Below are positions 38,416 to 47,372 of a stretch of DNA of 55,994 bases, piece after piece. Position numbers and translations under genes: made by a program. Positions within the stretch are counted from its first letter, which is position 1. Each line of letters begins with the position of its first letter. The stretch is taken from positions 1 to 55,994 of the forward strand of contig SXIR01000061.1 of the NCBI GenBank assembly GCA_005772765.1, written 5' to 3'. Source of the stretch: Actinomycetota bacterium. Its GTDB lineage: Bacteria > Actinomycetota > Acidimicrobiia > IMCC26256 > PALSA-610. The notes under the pieces are model-generated. The model did not search any database. It saw nothing but the letters and a program-made list of their open reading frames with translations, and was not told where the DNA came from.

Positions 38416-39147
38416 GTGACCGAACAACCCAGCGCGCCGACCGTGGCCATGCGCATCGACGAACTGGCCCAGCGGTGTCGCGTCACCGTCGACACGATCC
38501 GGTACTACGCCCGCGAGAAGCTGCTCCCGAGCCCGGTCGCTGCCGGACGCCACAAGATCTACGGCTCCGAGCACATCGAGCGCCTGGAGCGAATCCGCGA
38601 CTTGCAAGAACAGCGTTTCTCCTTGGCGGCGATCCGCGCCATCGTGTGCAGCGACCGACCAGGCATCGACGGCATCTTCGGTGGGCCCGAGCAACAGTTC
38701 TCGATGGCCGATCTCGTCGAGCGATCACACGTCCCAGCCGACTTGGTCGCGTCGCTCGGCGAGGTGGGCCTGCTCCCCGACCCCGCCGAGTTCGGCCGGG
38801 AGACCTACGACGACGCCGACCTGGCCATGTTGCGATCGGTCCGGGAACTGCTCGACATCGGGATGACACCGGCCATCCTCGAAGAACTCGCTCGCATCTA
38901 CGTTCGGAACTTCGCAACGTTGCAGAGCGAAGTGCACGCAATGCTCGCCGGATGGACCCGCTCCGACTGGGACCCGGCCGAGATGAAAGCCGTCCAGGTG
39001 AAGCTCACCGCATCGAGTGAACGCCTGATCCCGGCGGTCGACCGCCTCTTGAACTACGTCCACCAACGCACGGTGCAACGTCTCACGCTCGAAGCGATTC
39101 GCACCGCCGCCGAAACCAATACCGGCGTCGGCGGCATCAAACGCTGA
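38416..39147 (+). CDS. MerR family regulator with two HTH-like segments
   Basis: MRIDELAQRCRVTVDTIRYYAREKLLPSPVAAGRHKIYGSEHIERLERIRDLQ plus second segment FSMADLVERSHVPADLVASLGEVGLLPDPAEFGRETYDDADLAMLRSVRELLDIGM. Confidence 0.88.
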   Translation: MTEQPSAPTVAMRIDELAQRCRVTVDTIRYYAREKLLPSPVAAGRHKIYGSEHIERLERIRDLQEQRFSLAAIRAIVCSDRPGIDGIFGGPEQQFSMADLVERSHVPADLVASLGEVGLLPDPAEFGRETYDDADLAMLRSVRELLDIGMTPAILEELARIYVRNFATLQSEVHAMLAGWTRSDWDPAEMKAVQVKLTASSERLIPAVDRLLNYVHQRTVQRLTLEAIRTAAETNTGVGGIKR

Positions 39148-39174
39148 CGCTCGACCCCGCGAGAACCGTCGAAC

Positions 39175-40338
39175 TCAACCCAGGTTCCAGATGCGCGCTG
39201 CGTTGCCGCCGGCGATGAGCGCCCGTTCCTCCTCGGTGCAGTTCCCCATCGTGTCTTCGATGACCTTGCGCGAATACGGCCAGTCGTTGCCGTGGTGCGG
39301 GTAGTCGCTCGACCACATGATGTTCGCGACACCGGCACGGTGACGCAACTCGATCCCGCTGCGATCGGTGATGAAGCTCGCCGCGTTGTTGCGATACCAA
39401 TAGAAGCTCGGCGGTTGCGCGATCGGAAGCTGGCCCCATGACCGGTTTCGCCAATAGCGATCGTCGATGCACTCGAGAAAGTGCGGGATCCAACCGACGC
39501 CCGTTTCGATCCAGCAGACCTGCAGTTGCGGGAACCGCTCGAAGACTCCTTGGAACAACATTGCGGTCATCGCCCCGGTCGCCGTGGCGAACACGTGGCT
39601 CATTCCGCCAATCGCCTTCGCTCGAGTGGCTTCACTGCGCATGTCGTAGAGCTGACTGCCGTGCGCAGCCGCCGCGCGGCGCGACGCCATGCGTTGGTTC
39701 CGGCTGATGATGTTGATGTGGATCGACACCGGCAGACCGGCCTCGGCCGCGGCAGCCCAGAACGGATCGTCATCGGGCGACAGCGACTCACCGCCGCTCG
39801 GCCAGTTCGAAATCAACACGCCCTTGGCGCCTCGGGCAGCGGCCGCGTGCAATCCGGCGATCGCAGCGTCGATCCCGATGCTCGGGATCTGCGCGATCCC
39901 GACCAGGCGGGTCGGGTCGGGTGCACAGAACTCGTCGAACAAGAAGTTGTTGTAGGCCTCGACCCCCGCGAGCACGAACTCGGGGTCCTCGTCACCGAGA
40001 AAGTGGCTCAGGGTGCGTTGCGGCGGAAAAAGGATCTCCGCGTGGACACCGTCGATGTCCATGTCCTTCAGGCGTTCGCTGCCGTTGTAACAACCTGCGC
40101 GCGCCTCGTCGTAGGTGACGCCAAACCACCGGAAGTCGTCCCATCCCATCCCGGGAGTCGCCGTAAGACCGATCGGGTCGGGATCGCCGCCGACTGCCGT
40201 GAGCCACGCGTCGCCGCCTTCGGGATCCTTGACGAGTTTGGGCGCCTTCTCCTGCCACGTTGCCGCGAGGTGGTTCGTCCAGATGTCCGGCGGTTCGAGG
40301 ATGTGACAGTCGGCGTCGACGATGCGGTGGTTCGCCAT
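39175..40338 (-). CDS. Amidohydrolase family 2 (metal-dependent TIM barrel)
   Basis: MANHRIVDADCHILEPPDIW...IETGVGWIPHFLECIDDRYWR...IMWSSDYPHHGNDWPYSR. Confidence 0.88.
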   Translation of the reverse strand: MANHRIVDADCHILEPPDIWTNHLAATWQEKAPKLVKDPEGGDAWLTAVGGDPDPIGLTATPGMGWDDFRWFGVTYDEARAGCYNGSERLKDMDIDGVHAEILFPPQRTLSHFLGDEDPEFVLAGVEAYNNFLFDEFCAPDPTRLVGIAQIPSIGIDAAIAGLHAAAARGAKGVLISNWPSGGESLSPDDDPFWAAAAEAGLPVSIHINIISRNQRMASRRAAAAHGSQLYDMRSEATRAKAIGGMSHVFATATGAMTAMLFQGVFERFPQLQVCWIETGVGWIPHFLECIDDRYWRNRSWGQLPIAQPPSFYWYRNNAASFITDRSGIELRHRAGVANIMWSSDYPHHGNDWPYSRKVIEDTMGNCTEEERALIAGGNAARIWNLG

Positions 40339-40378
40339 GCTGGGACTCCTGGGCACTCGAGCGGCAGTCGTTCGTAGA

Positions 40379-40394
40379 CTGACACGCGTGTCAG
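40379..40394. promoter_or_regulatory. CTGAC-N6-GTCAG palindrome in divergent promoter
   Basis: CTGACACGCGTGTCAG, a perfect 16-bp palindrome between the amidohydrolase and the CoA-transferase. Confidence 0.7.
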
Positions 40395-42688
40395 CTCCGG
40401 CTCAACCGACCTCTCCGCCGGAGACGCTGGCCCAGGAAACCCCAGCGTTGCTCGACGGGGTGCAGGTGCTCGTACTCGGCGCCGAAGCCGCAGCCCGCGC
40501 CGGCCGGGCGCTCGCCGATCTCGGCGCCACCGTGACGCGGATGCGCACCCACCACGACCCCCTGGATCGGGCGGCTCGCGTCGCCTTCGAAGCCGGCATC
40601 GAAGTGATCACCGACCCGGACACCGCCGAACTCACGGCCCGCGCCGCGTCGGCTGATGTCGTCGTCGACGAGCCGGGCGCGCGCGGCGCGGTCGAGTTCG
40701 ACCCCAACGGCGCGCCGCTGACCCATTGGGTTCGGATCACTCCGTTCGGACTCGACGGACCCCGCGCCACCTGGCGGGCGAGCGATCTCGGCGTCATGGC
40801 CGCGACCGGCAATCTGTTCGCCACCGGCGACCCCGACCGTGCACCCTTGCGCCCCTCGCAGCCGGCCGCGTACGCGCACGTTGCCGGCGAGGCGGCGTTC
40901 GGCGCGATCTCGACGTTGCGCGCCCACGACCGTCAGATCATCGACGTGTCGATGCAGGAGTGCGTGCTTGTCGCCAACATGGGCGCGGCCGGCCGAGCGT
41001 TCCGCGAGCCCGCGCGAGGACGTCGCTCCGGCGCGAAGATCGGCCGCACGCGCGAGATCTACCCGACACTCGACGGATTCGTGAGCTTTGGCATTCGCGG
41101 CGGCAACGCGCGCGCCGCGAGCATGCGACTCATTGCCGAGTTGGTGCGCGACGCAGGGATCCACGAACCGGCGCTGGCCCAGGACTGGGACGTCTGGTCG
41201 CAGAACACGGCCGACGATACGGAACTCGCGGCGATGGAGGCTGCGATCGGCGCGTATTTCGCGTCGATGACGTCGAGGGCCTTGTATGCCATCGCATGCG
41301 AGACGAACCTGATGCTCGCGCCCGTCAACTCACCCCGTGAGATCTTCGCGTCAGAACAGCTCGACGCTCGCGAATGGTTCGTCGCCCACGATGCGATCGA
41401 TCGTTTCCCGCGATCGTTCGTCTCCGTCACCGGCGCCCGCGCCGCCGGGCCCAATCCACCCAGAGCATGGAGTGCCACGCCACGGCCACCGCGCATACCC
41501 GCCGCGGCCGGCGATGTGACCAACGAAGGATTGTGGGGCGGTGTTCGCATCCTCGAGTTCGGCAGCGGCGCCGCGGGGCCGATCGCAACGCGCTACTTCG
41601 TCGAACACGGCGCCACGGTGTTGCGCGTCGAGTCACCGAGCCGACCCGACTTCCTCCGCGCCATGGCTGTGTCGCCGTCGAACCCGCATGGACTCGAAGG
41701 CGCGCCGATGTACGACGCGTTGAACTGCGGCAAACGCCATGTCACCCTCAACCTCAAACACCCCGACGCGATCGCAATCGTGCGACGCCTCGTCGCCGAG
41801 TGGGCTGACGCAGTCGCCGAGAACTACGCACCGCGAGCCATGACCGGCTTCGGGCTCGGTTTCGACGACCTGCGCACGATCAAGCCCGACCTCGTCATGG
41901 TGTCGGCGTGTCTCAACGGTCAGACCGGACCGCACCGCAACTACCCAGGGTTCGGCGGGCAGGGCAGCGCGTTGTCCGGGTGGAACTGGGTGACTGGCTG
42001 GCCCGATCGTGAACCCGTGGGACCGTTCGGAACGATTACCGATTCGCTCGCGCCGCGTTATGTCGCCGCCGCGCTCGCCGCGGGCATCGCGTTTCGAAGT
42101 CGCACCGGTCGCGGGTGCTACCTGGATGTGTCGCAAGTCGAGGCCGGCCTCTACGCGCTCACGCCATGGCTGCTCGGGTTCGCGCTCGACGGTGATCTCG
42201 GCGAACGCTCGGGCAACACCCATCCCGACGCGATCGTGCACGGCGTGTATCCGAGCGCCGACGACGAACGCAACGACCGGTGGGTCGCGATCGCCGCCTG
42301 GAACGCTGCCGAACTCGACGCATTGGCGACGACGATCGGCGCGAACCCAACCGACGAATCGATCGCGGCATGGACTTCGCAACGTCACGCGCTCGACGCG
42401 GCCACTCGGTTGCAGCGCGTCGGCGTCGAGGCCGTGCCGGTCGCCGACTTCCTCGACGTACTCGCCGACCCGCAACTCGCGCACCGCGACCACTTCATTG
42501 CGCGGAAGCATCCTGTCCTCGGCGAAGGCCGCTACGAGCGCAATGGACTCCGAGCATCGGGGGCACCGAGCGGATACGACCGCGCCGGCCCGACCCTCGG
42601 CCAGGACAATCGATGGGTGTTCGAAGATCTGCTCGGGCTGTCCGCCGCCGAGATCGAATCGCTCGCTCGCTCGGGCGCGCTGTCCTGA
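40388..42688 (+). CDS. Fused double-domain CaiB/BaiF CoA-transferase
   Basis: Two CaiB/BaiF halves; C-terminal half VRILEFGSGAAGPIATRYFVEHGATVLRVE...NCGKRHVTLNLKHPDAIAIVRRLV...GTITDSLAPR. Confidence 0.88.
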   Translation: MSAPAQPTSPPETLAQETPALLDGVQVLVLGAEAAARAGRALADLGATVTRMRTHHDPLDRAARVAFEAGIEVITDPDTAELTARAASADVVVDEPGARGAVEFDPNGAPLTHWVRITPFGLDGPRATWRASDLGVMAATGNLFATGDPDRAPLRPSQPAAYAHVAGEAAFGAISTLRAHDRQIIDVSMQECVLVANMGAAGRAFREPARGRRSGAKIGRTREIYPTLDGFVSFGIRGGNARAASMRLIAELVRDAGIHEPALAQDWDVWSQNTADDTELAAMEAAIGAYFASMTSRALYAIACETNLMLAPVNSPREIFASEQLDAREWFVAHDAIDRFPRSFVSVTGARAAGPNPPRAWSATPRPPRIPAAAGDVTNEGLWGGVRILEFGSGAAGPIATRYFVEHGATVLRVESPSRPDFLRAMAVSPSNPHGLEGAPMYDALNCGKRHVTLNLKHPDAIAIVRRLVAEWADAVAENYAPRAMTGFGLGFDDLRTIKPDLVMVSACLNGQTGPHRNYPGFGGQGSALSGWNWVTGWPDREPVGPFGTITDSLAPRYVAAALAAGIAFRSRTGRGCYLDVSQVEAGLYALTPWLLGFALDGDLGERSGNTHPDAIVHGVYPSADDERNDRWVAIAAWNAAELDALATTIGANPTDESIAAWTSQRHALDAATRLQRVGVEAVPVADFLDVLADPQLAHRDHFIARKHPVLGEGRYERNGLRASGAPSGYDRAGPTLGQDNRWVFEDLLGLSAAEIESLARSGALS

Positions 42689-42699
42689 CCCGACCGAAC

Positions 42700-43509
42700 T
42701 CAGCGCGGTTGCATCGCGCCGAGCATTTGAGCGAACCATTGATCGTGGGGCGTGGTCCGCCAACCGGCCAACAATCCGTCGCTCACCGGATCGCATCCGT
42801 ACCGCATTGGACCGTCTGCATCTTCGATCGCATCGACAACCCTGGCCGCCGCAACGTCGGCTGGTGTATATGCGTCGCGGATGGCGGACCGTTGTTCGTA
42901 CATCGCTTGCGCGTGGTCGCGGTAGTCGTCGTAGGCGATCGCTTCGGCGGGATGGTCTCCGCCGAGCAGCATGTCGGTGATGATGGGTCCTGGCATCACC
43001 TCGACGACGCGGATCCCGAAGCCGCTGACCTCGGCTTGCAGCGACTCACACATGGCGCTGACTGCGGCCTTCGACGCGCGATACATCCCAAGGAACGGCA
43101 CCGGCGCGAGGATCGATGACGACGTCACGTTGCAGATCACGCCGCCGCCGTTCCGGCGCAACACTGGCACCGCCGCCGCACACACGCGGGCCAGGCCGAA
43201 CACGTTTGCTTCGAAGAGATACCGCCAATGCGCGTCGATGTCGCCGTGCTCGATCGGCAGGTTGTCGGTTTCGACTCCCGCGTTGTTCACCACGACGTGC
43301 AGATCATCGGGAAGGTCGGGTGCGGCGGCGGTCACGTCGAGTGCCCGTACCGCGATCGCCGGATCGAGACCTGCACCGTCGCTCGTCCGTCGCATCGACG
43401 CGATCGTCGGATAGCCACGATGGACGAGCTCGGTTGCGATCGCACGTCCCAATCCGCGCGACGCGCCCGTCACCAGCGCCGACCCTCCGCGCAGTTCGTT
43501 GGTATCCAT
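42700..43509 (-). CDS. Short-chain dehydrogenase/reductase
   Basis: ALVTGASRGLGRAIA, VVNNAGVE, YRASKAAV. Confidence 0.88.
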   Translation of the reverse strand: MDTNELRGGSALVTGASRGLGRAIATELVHRGYPTIASMRRTSDGAGLDPAIAVRALDVTAAAPDLPDDLHVVVNNAGVETDNLPIEHGDIDAHWRYLFEANVFGLARVCAAAVPVLRRNGGGVICNVTSSSILAPVPFLGMYRASKAAVSAMCESLQAEVSGFGIRVVEVMPGPIITDMLLGGDHPAEAIAYDDYRDHAQAMYEQRSAIRDAYTPADVAAARVVDAIEDADGPMRYGCDPVSDGLLAGWRTTPHDQWFAQMLGAMQPR

Positions 43510-43618
43510 GACCCCAGCATGTCGCATCGCCGAGGTGCGGTGCCATCGAACGGCGGTCGGGCCTTTTCGGGACTCGGCCTGCGGATGGAGCGAGCGGCGC
43601 CGGCTTCGCTAGCGTCGA

Positions 43619-43635
43619 TCTGACGGCGCGTCAGA
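43619..43635. promoter_or_regulatory. CTGAC-N5-GTCAG palindrome in divergent promoter (SDR / fadE30-like)
   Basis: TCTGACG-GCG-CGTCAGA: perfect 7-bp arms. Confidence 0.7.
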
Positions 43636-43668
43636 TCGCACGACGCCGCGATCTCGGAGTCGACTCGC

Positions 43669-44874
43669 TTGGATCTGCGCCTCTCCCCCGAACATGAGGC
43701 CTTCCGCGCCGAAGCGCGGTCGTTCCTCGACGATCGCCTCGGTGGCCGTTTCGCAAAGGTTCGCGGGCGCGGCGGGCCCGGCGACGAGCACGTCCTCTTC
43801 GACGAGCGCTGGGCGTGGGAACAAGAGCTCGGCCGCCACAACTGGATCGGGCTCGGGTGGCCGACCGAATACGGCGGCCGCGGCGCGAGCCTGTTCGAAC
43901 AGGTGATCTTCTACGAGGAGTACGCCCGCTCCGGCGGACCCGGCCGCGTCGGCATCGTCAACGAGGGCTTGATCGGCCCGACGCTCGTGCACTTCGGTGA
44001 CGAGGCTCAGAAACGTCGGTTCTTGCCGAGGATTCTCGACGGGACGGAACTGTGGTGTCAGGGCTACAGCGAGCCGAACGCCGGCAGCGACCTCGCCAAC
44101 GTGTCGACGAAGGCGGTGCGCGACGGCGACGAGTGGTCGATCCACGGGCAGAAGGTATGGACCTCGCTCGCGCATTGGGCGCAGTGGTGCTTCGTGGTCT
44201 GCCGCACCGACCCCGAGAGCAAACGCCACAAGGGGCTGTCGTACGTGCTCGCTCCCATGGATCAGCCCGGAATCGAGATTCGTCCGATCGTGCAGATCAC
44301 CGGCACGAGCGAGTTCAACGAAGTGTTCTTCGACGGCGCCCGCGCCCGCATCGACCACACCGTCGGCGGCGAAGGCAACGGCTGGAAAGTTGCGATGGGC
44401 ACGCTCGCCTTCGAACGCGGCGCGAGCACACTCGGGCAACAACTCGGCTTCGAACGGGAGTTGGGGACAATCACCGACCTGGCTCGCCGCAACGGGCTCA
44501 CCTCCGATCCGGTGTTTCGCCAGCGCCTCGCCGAGGCGTGGATCACACTTCGGGTGATGCGATTCCACGCGTTGCGCACGTTGAGCGTGCTCGAACACGG
44601 CGACGTGTCGCGTGAGACGTCGATCCACAAGCTGTTCTGGGCGAACTTTCATCGCGGTCTCGGCGAGCTCGCCGTCGACGTGCAGGGCGCCAACGGCATG
44701 ATCGCCGACGGCCCGATCGAGACACCCGAGGACGAGCGTTACCCCCTCGATCTGATGCAGCGACTCTTCCTCTATTCGCGCGCCGACACGATCTACGGCG
44801 GCAGCAATCAAATCCAACGCAACGTCATCGGCGAGCGGGCACTTGGCTTGCCGCCCGAACCGAAGGTCGTGTGA
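43669..44874 (+). CDS. fadE30: Acyl-CoA dehydrogenase, FadE30-like
   Basis: GYSEPNAGSDLANVSTKAV, LFLYSRADTIYGGSNQIQRNVIGERALGLP; adjacent to an IpdF-like SDR as in mycobacterial HIP clusters. Confidence 0.78.
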   Translation: MDLRLSPEHEAFRAEARSFLDDRLGGRFAKVRGRGGPGDEHVLFDERWAWEQELGRHNWIGLGWPTEYGGRGASLFEQVIFYEEYARSGGPGRVGIVNEGLIGPTLVHFGDEAQKRRFLPRILDGTELWCQGYSEPNAGSDLANVSTKAVRDGDEWSIHGQKVWTSLAHWAQWCFVVCRTDPESKRHKGLSYVLAPMDQPGIEIRPIVQITGTSEFNEVFFDGARARIDHTVGGEGNGWKVAMGTLAFERGASTLGQQLGFERELGTITDLARRNGLTSDPVFRQRLAEAWITLRVMRFHALRTLSVLEHGDVSRETSIHKLFWANFHRGLGELAVDVQGANGMIADGPIETPEDERYPLDLMQRLFLYSRADTIYGGSNQIQRNVIGERALGLPPEPKVV

Positions 44875-45650
44875 TGCCTGCTCCCGACTACGTACCGGGC
44901 CACGGACTCTTGGCCGGTCGTTCCGTGCTGATCACGGCCGCGGCCGGCACGGGCATCGGCTTCGCCACGGCGAGACGCTGCATCGAAGAAGGGGCGCGGG
45001 TGGCGATTGCCGACATCCACGAACGTCGTCTCGGCGAAGCTGCCGACGCGCTCACCGAACTGGCGGGTACCCGGCCGCCGGCGTACCTCGCCAACGTCAC
45101 CGCCGAAGCCGACGTGCAACGTCTCGTCGACGACGCCGCGACGGCGCTCGATGGCATCGACGTGCTGGTCAACAACGCGGGATTGGGCGGCACTGCGAAC
45201 CTTGTCGAGATGACCGACGAACAGTGGAGCTCGGTGCTCGACGTCACCCTCACAGGCACGATGCGCATGACCCGCGCCGCATTACGGCACATGCAGCCGC
45301 GCGGCCGCGGGGTCATCGTCAACAACGCGTCCGTCGTCGGGTGGCGCGCCCAGGAAGGTCAGTGTCACTACGCCGCCGCGAAGGCCGGCGTCATGGCGCT
45401 CACCCGTTGCGCAGCGATCGAAGCGGCGGCGTTCGGCGTGCGCATCAACGCAGTCGCTCCGTCGCTCGCGATGCACCCGTTCCTCGCCAAGGTCACGACC
45501 GACGAATTGCTCGACGAACTCACCACCCGCGAGGCGTTTGGGCGCGCCGCGGAGCCGTGGGAGATCGCCAACGTCATCGTCTTCCTGGCGAGCGACTACT
45601 CGACCTACATGACCGGCGAGGTCGTGAGCGTCAGCAGCCAGCGCGCCTGA
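44874..45650 (+). CDS. ipdF: SDR, IpdF-like (HIP pathway oxidoreductase)
   Basis: GHGLLAGRSVLITAAAGTGIGFATARRCIEEGA...VIVNNASVVGWRAQEGQCHYAAAKAGVMALTRCAAIEAAAFGVRINAV...SDYSTYMTGEVVSVSSQ; strong resemblance to IpdF. Confidence 0.85.
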   Translation: MPAPDYVPGHGLLAGRSVLITAAAGTGIGFATARRCIEEGARVAIADIHERRLGEAADALTELAGTRPPAYLANVTAEADVQRLVDDAATALDGIDVLVNNAGLGGTANLVEMTDEQWSSVLDVTLTGTMRMTRAALRHMQPRGRGVIVNNASVVGWRAQEGQCHYAAAKAGVMALTRCAAIEAAAFGVRINAVAPSLAMHPFLAKVTTDELLDELTTREAFGRAAEPWEIANVIVFLASDYSTYMTGEVVSVSSQRA

Positions 45651-45667
45651 CCGTTCTGGGCGAGGCG

Positions 45668-47254
45668 TCAGACACTGGGCGCCGCGCCGCCCCACTGATC
45701 GTTCGCTTCGGATGTTCCGGCGACGTGAGTGGAGTTCTGCGTGTAGCTGCGGCGAGTGTTCGCCGCGTTGTACACGTCCCCAATGACGTCGATCCCGCCG
45801 ACGTTCGATCCTGCGCTCGTGTCGTTGCCCGGGATCGCGACGACCAGGCTGAAGCTGCCGTCGCCGTTGAGATCGGAAAACTGTGGGTTCGCGCCCCAAC
45901 CGTCGCCGACGCGTTGCGTACCTGCCGGGCTGATGTCGCGCCGATCGAACTGGCGCATGGCGTTCTGCAGGATTGGCCACGACGGGTGGTCCGGAAAGAT
46001 CGAGATCGAGCCCGACTCGGCAAGCCCGTCAGCGTTTTGGCGCACCGACACCGCGAGCGCCTGATGCTCGGTGGCGCCGACACGTCCGAGCGCAATGCCG
46101 TCGAGGCAGAACTCGTCACCGGCATCGACCGCTCCGGGCGCGCCCGGCGTGGCCTCGCTCAGCACGGCACCACCGACACTCGTCGGTCCGCCGGCGGCGC
46201 CGCGCAACACCCAGACGGCGCCCGCGCGATCGTGCCCGGCAACTCGGTGCCACGGCGCGCAGACCATGAGTTCTGCGGCGGCCGCTCCTCGGATCTCACC
46301 GATCACGAGTCGGTGACCGAAACGCGCTTCGCTGACGGCCGGACCCGTTGTGCTCTCGCGACCAGGCCAGTACATCGCTGCGCTCGTCGTCGTGACCCCG
46401 GTCGACGAGCCTCGCAGCACCGTCACGGCACCGCCGTCGACGACACTCGTGTCTTCGTAGGGCGCGCCAATGGCGAGATCGTCGAAACCGTCTCCATTCA
46501 CGTCGCCGCCCGCGACCGCCGCACCGAACCAGTCGCCGGCCTCGGCAACCCCCGGCGTGCGGCCGACACCCTGTCGGAACATGGAGGTTCCGCTGATTGC
46601 GAGGCCCGCAGCGCTGCCCTCGATGACGAACACTGCCCCGCTACTCGTTGCGAGCCCGAAGCTTTCACGCGGCGCACCGATCGCGAGATCGGCGTAGCCG
46701 TCGTTGTCGAAGTCGCCGACGCCGAGCGCCTTGCCGAATTGATCTCCCGACTCGATGTCGTCGGGGACGCCGATCGACGCCTGCGTGATCACCATCGCGC
46801 CTGCCGTCACGAGGCCCGAGTTCGATCCGTAGAACACGGTCACCGAACCGCCCTGGTTCTCGGTCGACACCTCGAGCGAACCCACGGCAAGGTCGTCGAA
46901 TCCGTCGTTGTCGAAATCGCCAGCCGCCCACGAGGTTCCGAACCGATCGTTCGCGTGCGAGGCACCCGGCACACCCGACGTGTTCTGCGTGAACAACTGC
47001 GAGTTCGCCAGCGTGAGATTGGTGTTGGCGTACAGCACCGTGATCGAACCGGCGTTCGCGACCGCACCATCGTCTTCGAACTCGGCCTGCACAACGATCT
47101 CGGAAGTTCCGTCACCGTCGAAGTCGGCAAACGCGTTCGGATTCCCAGCAGCCGCGCGGGGAATGTCGATCGCGAGCATCGGGCCGGCAGCCAGCGCGCC
47201 AATCGTGATCGCGCCACCGAGGAGCTTGCGCACTGGGCGCCGTGCAGTCGTCAT
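45668..47254 (-). CDS. Secreted FG-GAP (integrin-alpha/beta-propeller) repeat protein
   Basis: N-terminal signal; multiple DxDxDGxxD loops with DLAVGS/DLAIGAP FG-GAP repeats. Confidence 0.85.
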   Translation of the reverse strand: MTTARRPVRKLLGGAITIGALAAGPMLAIDIPRAAAGNPNAFADFDGDGTSEIVVQAEFEDDGAVANAGSITVLYANTNLTLANSQLFTQNTSGVPGASHANDRFGTSWAAGDFDNDGFDDLAVGSLEVSTENQGGSVTVFYGSNSGLVTAGAMVITQASIGVPDDIESGDQFGKALGVGDFDNDGYADLAIGAPRESFGLATSSGAVFVIEGSAAGLAISGTSMFRQGVGRTPGVAEAGDWFGAAVAGGDVNGDGFDDLAIGAPYEDTSVVDGGAVTVLRGSSTGVTTTSAAMYWPGRESTTGPAVSEARFGHRLVIGEIRGAAAAELMVCAPWHRVAGHDRAGAVWVLRGAAGGPTSVGGAVLSEATPGAPGAVDAGDEFCLDGIALGRVGATEHQALAVSVRQNADGLAESGSISIFPDHPSWPILQNAMRQFDRRDISPAGTQRVGDGWGANPQFSDLNGDGSFSLVVAIPGNDTSAGSNVGGIDVIGDVYNAANTRRSYTQNSTHVAGTSEANDQWGGAAPSV

Positions 47255-47372
47255 GATCTGTCCTTTGTCGGTTCGGAATCGCCGTCCGGCATCGAATGCG
47301 CCTCACCAGCAAGCCAGGCCCGTCGCGTCGCAACACGCTGCGCTTCCCGTGCGGTCGAGGTCGACGTCGGTT

